A DNA stretch of 64,000 nucleotides. Origin: Brettanomyces bruxellensis (Eukaryota; Ascomycota; Pichiomycetes; Pichiales; Pichiaceae). Every line of letters starts with the position of its first letter. The first letter of the stretch is position 1. The translations under genes were made by a program, and so were the position numbers. The notes under the pieces were generated by a model. The model was not told the DNA's origin. It saw only the letters and a program-made list of their open reading frames with translations, and ran no database searches. Below, one piece after another: positions 57,461 through 64,000 of this stretch. Where the stretch lies: positions 744,001 to 808,000 of the forward strand of contig NC_054688.1 in the NCBI RefSeq assembly GCF_011074885.1, in the 5' to 3' direction.

Positions 57461-59539
57461 CTATTTCGGCGAGGAGATGGCACTGTTTCTACGAGGCGAG
57501 GCGCTGACACTGGCACCTCTCAAAGTGACATCCTCATCATCATCTCTGTTCAACCATGAGAGGTAACTGGCATCATTGGACTCCTGAAGTGTTCCAAGGT
57601 CTCCTGGAGTCATAGCACCGTTACTCAACCTATCCTTTGGAGAACCAGGAACGCTCAAAGGCCTGGCAACTTTCAAGTCATTATTCTCGAACGGATTACT
57701 CTCCTTGGAGAACATTCCAGGATATGCTCTTTTCAGAGCCAAAGTACGGGCCTTGACGTACTCCAAACCCATTCTCCTCCAGTCCAAGAGATCGCTCAAC
57801 CGCTCGACTCTGTTTCTCTGGTTGATTCTCTGCCTCCTAGTCTTCTGGCAGAAGCTGAACATCATGTCAACCATCTGGTTGATAGAGTCATCGACGGACT
57901 TCATTCTTCTGTCGACAATATAGATACCGTAATCCACCGGGTTCTCGATCAAATCCTCCATGTAGCATCCAAAGCCTGAAAGGTTCGTCGTGATTGATGG
58001 AATACCCATCACGGTACACTCAGCCGGCGTGTATCCCCAGGGTTCGTAGTAAGATGGGAAAACACCCATATGGCATCCTCTCACAAACTCATCGTAGTCC
58101 AATGGGAGCACGGGGCTCGAAGAGCTGAGGAATTCCGGATGGAACACAATCTTCACCCTGTCCTCCTTCTTGTTGAACAGCTGGCAGGACCGGATCTGGT
58201 TGAGAATTGGATCGGTGGCATCGTTCACCATGTTGTGTGTCACGATTGGTGGCAGTGAGTCTCTCTTTAAGGCAAACATACGACGCTTCAAGAGAACCCT
58301 GTCGGCTGGTCTTAGCAAGTCATCCAAGTCTGGAAGCTCGATCTGGCCCTTGCTGGAGCAATGACTTGGATCCTGACACCATTCGGACAGACGCTTGCCC
58401 ATCGACCGCTGAACATCATGAATCGACGATTCCAGCTGTTTGACAACTGCCTGTCCACGAAGTGCCTCCACAGTGTATGAGTGCGAGGATGCAGGCATGA
58501 TGATAAAGGCCACGACAGTCATCTTGGATCCGATGTCCTTCAACTTGTGGTTCAAACGTGCAAGTGCCTCGATGTAGAGATCCACACCTTTGTTTCTGTA
58601 CTCGTACCGGCCGGCGATGAAGAAGTAGAGCGTGTTGTCTAGCGAGAAGTCTAGCTGTCCGTAGAAGTGGCCGCGAACAAACTCGTTAATCTTCTCCTTC
58701 TTTTCCGCGTGCAAGTTCTGGAACTCATGCACGGCCTGGAACTTAACCACGTTCAGGCCATTTGGAAGAACCCCGTCCGGCTTTCTCTTCAACAAGTTTT
58801 CCGCCTCGTAGGCTGTGATGTGCGAAACCGTCGTAAAAACGTCAGCCGAGTGTGCTGCCGCCCTCTCGATGCAGTACCTGTGATATATTCCACGTTTTCC
58901 AGCCTCGTAATCCACGTCAAACTTGTCTAGATTGTTGTAGAAGTCGACCGAGCCGGCACAAAGATACCTGCCGAGCAAAGTGGCATGTGTAGTGAAGATT
59001 GTCGCACAGTCGATTTTCCTCTGCCGGCAAAGAGGAATTGCGACACCTGCAAGCCACTCGTGGGCATGCAAGATGATGGCCTTCTTGGTTTCGTGGCAGC
59101 ATAACTCACCAATAAACCAGGCTGCAAGATATCCGAGCAAAACGGCATCGTTTGTCTCTGTATCTGTCGGTGGGGTTGGAATCCCCGCGACATTCCAAAG
59201 ATCCGACTTCCACTCGTTGAGGAAATGTGATGCAGAGCCTAAGTCGAAAAGAATGACTCTTGGTGCTCCTTCAATTAACCAACGGCCGTATATGTATCTT
59301 ATTCCACGGCTATACATTGCATCTAGCGTAGCTTTGAGCTCAGGATTTGTCACTGGGAGCTCCTCGACTTCCACTGCTGCCGACTTCCTATTCAGAGGTC
59401 CGATTAATGCGTACCTCTCCTTGTACTCGGCAACGGTAACTGGTGCCTTCGATTTAAGCACAGAATAAATACCTCCAACTCTGTTTGCAACCTCGGTGGC
59501 CACCTCGAACAAAAGGTGGTTTTTCACGTCACGAGTCAT
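57461..59539 (-). CDS. GSY1: glycogen synthase
   Basis: A 692-residue family GT3 glycogen synthase that extends glycogen from UDP-glucose in the cytosol. It aligns throughout with S. cerevisiae Gsy1/Gsy2 (~705): [20 protein letters not shown] at the start, [47 protein letters not shown] and [15 protein letters not shown]. The arginine cluster [22 protein letters not shown] binds glucose-6-phosphate, the allosteric activator. The C-terminal regulatory sites are kept: RPLSVPGSP and the [10 protein letters not shown] motif, whose phosphorylation (yeast S650/S654/T667) inactivates the enzyme. GSY1 versus GSY2 cannot be told; a single gene is likely. The frame extends 11 codons upstream only from TTG, so ATG 59539 is used. 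Third codon positions look GC-enriched. Confidence 0.96.
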   Translation of the reverse strand: MTRDVKNHLLFEVATEVANRVGGIYSVLKSKAPVTVAEYKERYALIGPLNRKSAAVEVEELPVTNPELKATLDAMYSRGIRYIYGRWLIEGAPRVILFDLGSASHFLNEWKSDLWNVAGIPTPPTDTETNDAVLLGYLAAWFIGELCCHETKKAIILHAHEWLAGVAIPLCRQRKIDCATIFTTHATLLGRYLCAGSVDFYNNLDKFDVDYEAGKRGIYHRYCIERAAAHSADVFTTVSHITAYEAENLLKRKPDGVLPNGLNVVKFQAVHEFQNLHAEKKEKINEFVRGHFYGQLDFSLDNTLYFFIAGRYEYRNKGVDLYIEALARLNHKLKDIGSKMTVVAFIIMPASSHSYTVEALRGQAVVKQLESSIHDVQRSMGKRLSEWCQDPSHCSSKGQIELPDLDDLLRPADRVLLKRRMFALKRDSLPPIVTHNMVNDATDPILNQIRSCQLFNKKEDRVKIVFHPEFLSSSSPVLPLDYDEFVRGCHMGVFPSYYEPWGYTPAECTVMGIPSITTNLSGFGCYMEDLIENPVDYGIYIVDRRMKSVDDSINQMVDMMFSFCQKTRRQRINQRNRVERLSDLLDWRRMGLEYVKARTLALKRAYPGMFSKESNPFENNDLKVARPLSVPGSPKDRLSNGAMTPGDLGTLQESNDASYLSWLNRDDDEDVTLRGASVSASPRRNSAISSPK

Positions 59540-59617
59540 GTTTTTTTCTCTAAATGATAACCCTACTCGCAAAAAATTGCTCTCTGTAGTATGTGTAGTA
59601 TGTGTGTTGAAGCAAAA

Positions 59618-59623
59618 AGGGGG
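59618..59623 (-). promoter_or_regulatory. putative stress-response element of glycogen synthase
   Basis: AGGGGG on the plus strand, CCCCCT on the coding strand, 80 bp upstream of the ATG. Yeast glycogen synthase genes are induced through CCCCT elements near stationary phase; here the site's role is inferred from sequence match only. Confidence 0.4.
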
Positions 59624-59669
59624 TGGTTGATAATGTGTAATTCGGCTTTCACGAGTGTGCGAACCTTTC

Positions 59670-59677
59670 TTTATATA
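59670..59677 (-). promoter_or_regulatory. TATA box of glycogen synthase
   Basis: TATATAAA on the coding strand, 131 bp upstream of the ATG. Confidence 0.55.
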
Positions 59678-60818
59678 TCTCTATATCTGTAAGATAAATA
59701 TGTTCGACACAATTGCTGGCAAAGCTGAAACGATAATGGATGGATGAATGAGTATATAAGTAGTCTTTAAATCGGCTTGGCGATAAGCAGATAAAAGATA
59801 TGAGGAGGGATGGGGTAGAAAAGAGAGAAAGAAAAAGGTGCAGATGAAGTCGAAAGTATATTAAAAAAAAAAAGATAAGAATTTACAGATATGCAGATGT
59901 CTCGGATTAAGTATGAAGATGATTGAGAGTTGGATATAAAAATGCGGAGAAGTACAGTGAAATTAGTCGACAAGGTACAATCATCAACTCCAGAAATGGA
60001 GAAACGTCACAATGATTAATATCAGTATATCGAAAAGGAAAAAAAAAAGGACGTCTTTATTCCTTTATTGTCTCTTTTTATTTCTCCCATACCCCCACAA
60101 TTCTATAGGGCATTTGGAATTGTATTTTAATTTAATAGAGAAAGCAGCACCAACCTTCTTTTTGCCCATCCGGGACATGAAAATGACCAGCCGGGCCACT
60201 TTTTTTTTTTTTTTCCTTGTTGTTGTCTCAGAGTAAGCAGTAATCTGCCTCCGGTTCTCAGTGCTCCCCCGTAGCCTCAGTATTGTTGGGAATTTTTATC
60301 CTGAAGGTGAGAGACTTTTTTCTTTGTTTGATAAACTTCTATTGTCCAGTATGCTCGATTTCCCGTGATCATATAATTCTTCCTTGCAGGGCCTCTTAGT
60401 GAAATTTTGTGGGGAAAAAGGCCTTAATTTTTTTTTTAGAAAAAGCCGTATGTCATTTTCCCGAGACATTCCGGATAGGCAAAAGGTGGGGAAATGACTA
60501 AAAATGAATCCGATGTAGTGGTGTTTACGGTCAGTAAATAATCTGCAGATGCATTGTCCTGACACAATAACGTGCATTTAATAAAACTAAAAAATCATTT
60601 TCAACCAAGAAATACAAACGGAAAATCTTCATATCTCACCAAACACCGACGATATCTGCTATAAAATGGAGAAGGATTTACTAAAAAAATAAAAAAATAA
60701 ATATGTGCTGTATGAAAAGGACGTCACGAAAATTTCTGTTATTGCTATCTTCCGTCACACTTTGTTTTTTGTTTTTTGCCTCTTCTTACATACCCGCCAG
60801 TTTTCGTTAGCCATGAAC

Positions 60819-62654
60819 TTATAAGCGACATAACGGATACATTGTGGTCCTGCCATGTGCACAGTGGAACGGATCTTGGCACTCGAATAACTGTTTTATC
60901 AACGTTTGGCAGCTTTCCTTGGTCAACTTTTCGCCAAACTTGGTGGATATACTGCACGATTTCTTCTTAAGGATACTGCACCACAATTTTGGCATTTGGC
61001 TGATCAAAGTCCACCAGTTATGTGATACTCCAACCTTCATTTCAAACTTCCTTCCTGAAGCCAAATCTTCCATAAATTGACAGATCTCAGATTCTATCTT
61101 CTCCGGACACAGAACACTTTTAGTATCTATTGCCTTGATCACAAATTCGGGTAATTCTATAATATAATAATTTGCACCGTTCTTCACCGTCTTGATTCCC
61201 CAAAATTCAAGCGTTTCCTGAAAGTCCACCAGCTCATCTTTTGCCTCCTCGTTCAACTGCATTCTCAAGGGGTTATCAAGTTTGCATTTGAAATTCATCT
61301 TAAACATCTCCTGGTATATCTTCTCAAGGTTTATTCGCTCTTGGCATGCATGTTGATCAAACGCAACGAGGTATTCACCGTCCTGGTTTGTAATTTTGCA
61401 GAGAATGAATTTGCGATCAACTTGGTTAACCACAGTCAGATTTTGAATAGCTTTGAGCTTGCTTATTTCGAATCCACAAGTATCGGAAAAATACTTGGAT
61501 CTCGCAAATAAGCGACTTTCCGGAAGCTTTTGAACGCGTCTTAAATCATAGTGATCACTTTTAAGATGCAACCATCTGTCAGAATTCTGTTTTGAAAAGT
61601 ATTCTTGAGCAAGTCCATCAATCATACTTCTAATTTCTTTCTTAACTTTGGCCGTAGCACTGCCCCTCAATGAACCCAGAGAAACGTTGTAATGTACTCG
61701 ATTACATTCAATAAATGTAATGAAACTGAAGTTCCCATCTGGAGCCTTACTCCTAACTCTTGATTGGATTTCGTCATATATGTCTCCTTCGGTTAAAGGT
61801 CTCCCGTTTAAATAGATAATACGATAACGTTTATTATCCACTAACGCTGATCCGATTGCCATTTGTATATCCACACCATCTTTAGTATTTCCAACTTCCG
61901 AATAATTTCTCATGGCATTTTTCCCGTATATCTGCCTGAATAAATTGACGACATGCTTTAAACGGCTTAAAACTCCTCTCGAAATGTTCATCAATGTTCT
62001 GGTCTGGTTTCCACTTTCAATTTCAATCAGTAAACTTATCGAAGGTTTCCAGGCACAACTATCTAAAGTTATCCTTCTGATCTCTGAATATACTTTATGA
62101 AACTTTCTATTCTGCTTATGCATGTCATGTCTGAAAATCTGATGTTTGCGAACAGGAACTGATCCGAATACATCATAAGCGTAAACTCTCGTTCCATGGT
62201 CCGCCCAATTTATCATTGAACAACTGGTGTCTTCTTGTTTCTCCGTAGTTAAAGTTCTAGAAACATTTCCAGCCTCTCTGGAAAATAGAATGCGACTCAT
62301 CATTGAATCCTTTTCCGTTTTCGATGATATCATACATGCCGTACTAATGTTGATAATAGAGTTGAGGGCCTGACCTCTATATCCTAACGTCTCAGATTGA
62401 CCGGGAAGTTTTGATGTATGATAACGTTTTCCAACAATTTTCATGTCATTTAGTGGAATGCCAACTCCATCGTCCTCGCAAATCACATTGACACATTTGC
62501 CCTCAAGATCAAATTTCAAGATTACTTTGATTTGCGTTGCTTTGGCATCTATCGCATTTTGAATAAGCTCCTTCGCAATATCAGAAATACCTCCAATGAT
62601 AAGGGTCCCCTGTAATAGCTTCTGGTATTGCTGATCAAGCACTTTAATTTCCAT
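60819..62654 (-). CDS. MLH3: MutL homologue Mlh3
   Basis: A 611-residue MutL-family protein. With Mlh1 it forms MutL-gamma, the endonuclease that makes crossovers in meiosis and has a lesser role in mismatch repair. N-terminal GHKL ATPase motifs are present: AKELIQNAIDA (motif I), CEDDGVGI (motif II) and LGYRGQALNSI (motif III). The linker is short. The C-terminal nuclease motif DQHA-x2-E-x4-E is intact (DQHACQERINLE), as is the closing CAHGR metal site. The ending CAHGRTTMYPLCRL has Thr where Mlh3 proteins usually have Pro (HGRP). It is shorter than S. cerevisiae Mlh3 (715), mostly through the linker. Conservation of the catalytic residues suggests a working enzyme. The start is the first in-frame ATG. 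Confidence 0.93.
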   Translation of the reverse strand: MEIKVLDQQYQKLLQGTLIIGGISDIAKELIQNAIDAKATQIKVILKFDLEGKCVNVICEDDGVGIPLNDMKIVGKRYHTSKLPGQSETLGYRGQALNSIINISTACMISSKTEKDSMMSRILFSREAGNVSRTLTTEKQEDTSCSMINWADHGTRVYAYDVFGSVPVRKHQIFRHDMHKQNRKFHKVYSEIRRITLDSCAWKPSISLLIEIESGNQTRTLMNISRGVLSRLKHVVNLFRQIYGKNAMRNYSEVGNTKDGVDIQMAIGSALVDNKRYRIIYLNGRPLTEGDIYDEIQSRVRSKAPDGNFSFITFIECNRVHYNVSLGSLRGSATAKVKKEIRSMIDGLAQEYFSKQNSDRWLHLKSDHYDLRRVQKLPESRLFARSKYFSDTCGFEISKLKAIQNLTVVNQVDRKFILCKITNQDGEYLVAFDQHACQERINLEKIYQEMFKMNFKCKLDNPLRMQLNEEAKDELVDFQETLEFWGIKTVKNGANYYIIELPEFVIKAIDTKSVLCPEKIESEICQFMEDLASGRKFEMKVGVSHNWWTLISQMPKLWCSILKKKSCSISTKFGEKLTKESCQTLIKQLFECQDPFHCAHGRTTMYPLCRL

Positions 62655-63087
62655 GATCTACCATGGAATGTGGATGTTTATATTTTAAGTGGTTGAACCG
62701 GTAGGTGAAAAACCCAAACTTCTTTAAGTTCTCGAAGGTTGCAATTTTCAACACAACTGCACACCAAAATTGTCGCGACAAATTATTTGTAATATGGATT
62801 TCCGTGAAACGTTGGATAAGTGTAGTTGATGCCATGATATATAGCTGGGTTTTGTAGAAAGATCGTCTAAAAAGTTAAAAGGTATTTTATCGAAAATTAA
62901 TATTGAAGGAGATTGGGAAAATAAGTTATTAGGTAAGGTTCTGTTAGGAAGAAAAGATATTCCTTGAGTAGTAATAATGTATTCGGGCGTTAAATAATTT
63001 ATTGAAAACAAAAAGCAAGAAAAAGAGGATTCTTTTCATCAACATTTAAATATCGCATTGTAAAGATTACAATACCTACTGCATGTC

Positions 63088-63145
63088 AAAGTTAGTGTTA
63101 CCAATAAATATCGAAATACTATATAAACCTGGTAACACCAACTTT
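63088..63145. repeat. 16-bp imperfect inverted repeat flanking a TATA box
   Basis: AAAGTTAGTGTTACCA (63088-63103) is matched at 15 of 16 positions by the reverse complement TGGTAACACCAACTTT (63130-63145). The 26-base interval holds TATATAAA (63120-63127). Confidence 0.85.
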
Positions 63146-63369
63146 AACAAAAGAACATTACGACAACTTACGGAACTATCCATAAACTGAAGATGCCAGG
63201 TCCAGTCCCTACCAAATTTTCAAGAAGACGAAATTTCGCGTCTCGAAGAAGGGAAAAAATTTCACAGGAATATAAAGTCGTGGACATTCTCACTCTCACC
63301 CTCATTCCTCCCATGCATACTCTTTTCCTTTATGACAGTTACCTTCACAAAGCAAAGCGTTCCAAATAT

Positions 63370-63389
63370 CTAAGATGAGCACATCTTAG
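63370..63389 (+). other. perfect 8-bp stem hairpin with AGCA loop
   Basis: CTAAGATG-AGCA-CATCTTAG. It lies about 240 bp downstream of the TATA box and overlaps the end of the 61-codon ORF. It could be part of a structured RNA or a transcription end signal; neither is shown. Confidence 0.7.
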
Positions 63390-64000
63390 TGATGTGGGAG
63401 CTTCCTCGTCCTTCAGGATGGCCGCCTGGAGTCAAATAAAGACGCTCCAAAGCATGATGAACGCTGCTTCGTTATAAGAGCAGTTTGTTGCAGAGACGTT
63501 TTGCCTTTGCACGTTGATTGTGTGGCCAACATGGAGGGCTGAGGATAAATCAACAGAAACGTGTATCATAGTACATTGACTCGTTTAAATACTTTCGTCG
63601 AATCAATGTCTCCAGTGACACGAACATTTTTAGCAGTGTAGGGATGAAGTATTAAATTAATTGTATAGAGAAAAGAGAGTCATCAAAAGCTCGATACAAA
63701 CCAAAGCAGCAAAGAAACGACATCAGTAATGATAAAAGCCAGTCGCCGGGACCGATGACAGGCCGATCGTAGATGTAAAAAAAGAAAGAAAGAAGGAAAC
63801 GGGGAAAAAATGGATAAAATAGAAGATAATACTGAAAAATGAAGAATTCAAGGAAGAAAGAAAGAAAAAAGAAAAAAATAAAGAAAAAGTGAGCGGTGGA
63901 CATCGAATTGAGCAGCAAGGATAGTATAAGGAATACCGATTAAATGCACAGAGCAGAAGATGATATTATTTGTGGTCAGAAGGATCAGCAGCGATCATTC

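Larger units (their letters stand above)
59540..60818. other. 1.3-kb glycogen synthase promoter region and MLH3 3' flank
   Basis: Upstream of the minus-strand glycogen synthase gene. TATATAAA on its coding strand lies at 59670-59677 (131 bp upstream) and a CCCCCT element at 59618-59623 (coding strand), which contains the stress-response core CCCCT bound by Msn2/4 in S. cerevisiae. A further CCCCC occurs near 60265 and T17-type run at 60200-60216. No other gene recognised. Confidence 0.55.
62655..64000. other. terminal gene-free region with structured sequence
   Basis: A 1.35-kb stretch with no ORF I can assign to a family. It contains an inverted repeat enclosing a TATA box (63088-63145), a small ORF of 61 codons (63193-63378, Arg-rich start, no family match), a perfect hairpin (63370-63389) and purine-rich (GAAA)n-like DNA from 63777 to 63890. 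The composition between about 63390 and 63560 is less AT-rich than surrounding intergenic DNA, as often seen in structured RNA genes. No tRNA, snRNA or SRP RNA motif that I know was found. Confidence 0.5.

Noticed and set aside
63193..63378. 61-codon ORF starting MPGPVPTKFSRRRNF
   Set aside because: Possible small gene behind a TATA box, but no family match and no downstream exon with yeast splice signals was found. Kept only as part of the structured-locus finding.

Overview
The window is a stretch of nuclear chromosome from a budding yeast. Almost every gene is a single long ORF with a clear Saccharomyces cerevisiae counterpart, intergenic DNA is AT-rich with long poly(A)/poly(T) tracts, and the one intron found has textbook yeast splice signals (GTAAGT, TACTGAC, TAG). 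A twin-CX9C protein resembling the complex I assembly factor NDUFAF8 suggests a yeast that keeps respiratory complex I, which Saccharomyces lacks. CTG is used at a consensus leucine of a leucine-rich repeat, which argues against the CUG-Ser and CUG-Ala clades. A Pichiaceae yeast of the Brettanomyces/Ogataea type fits; this is inference, not proof.

Layout. 1-5.3 kb: the 3' end of an SMF-type metal transporter, TAF11 (TFIID), GPN3 (RNA polymerase II assembly GTPase) and an HST3/HST4-type sirtuin. 6.0-16.6 kb: two direct-repeat paralogous ABCC transporters of the YCF1/BPT1 type with FIS1 on the opposite strand between them; their last ~190 coding bases are nearly identical, which looks like gene conversion. 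17-27 kb: the NDUFAF8-like gene, the P5B ATPase YPK9, an EDC1-type decapping activator, an SFK1/DRAM-family membrane protein and a PEX11-family peroxin. 27.7-37.5 kb: mitochondrial leucyl-tRNA synthetase, SMC6 (with two unresolved bases) and an LST4/FNIP-like protein. 39.3-50.6 kb: adenylate cyclase CYR1, the Nudix CoA diphosphatase PCD1, mitochondrial glycerol-3-phosphate dehydrogenase GUT2 and the exosome cap protein RRP4. 50.8-64 kb: a DOA4-like deubiquitinase, UBC8 (whose 5-base first exon was found by splice-site reading), an unrecognised acidic protein, the NatC subunit MAK31, glycogen synthase and MLH3. The last 1.3 kb has no recognised gene but does have structured sequence.

There are no operons. 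Functions are mixed housekeeping, with a loose nutrient/energy theme (CYR1, LST4, GUT2, GSY, UBC8). I saw no tRNA, rRNA, transposon, CRISPR array or virus-derived gene, and no clear new molecular system. The points most worth a second look are the gene-converted ABC pair, the UBC8 micro-exon, the complex I factor candidate, the GCACTA repeat cluster at 57.1-57.3 kb, and the inverted repeat enclosing a TATA box with a nearby hairpin at 63.1-63.4 kb.
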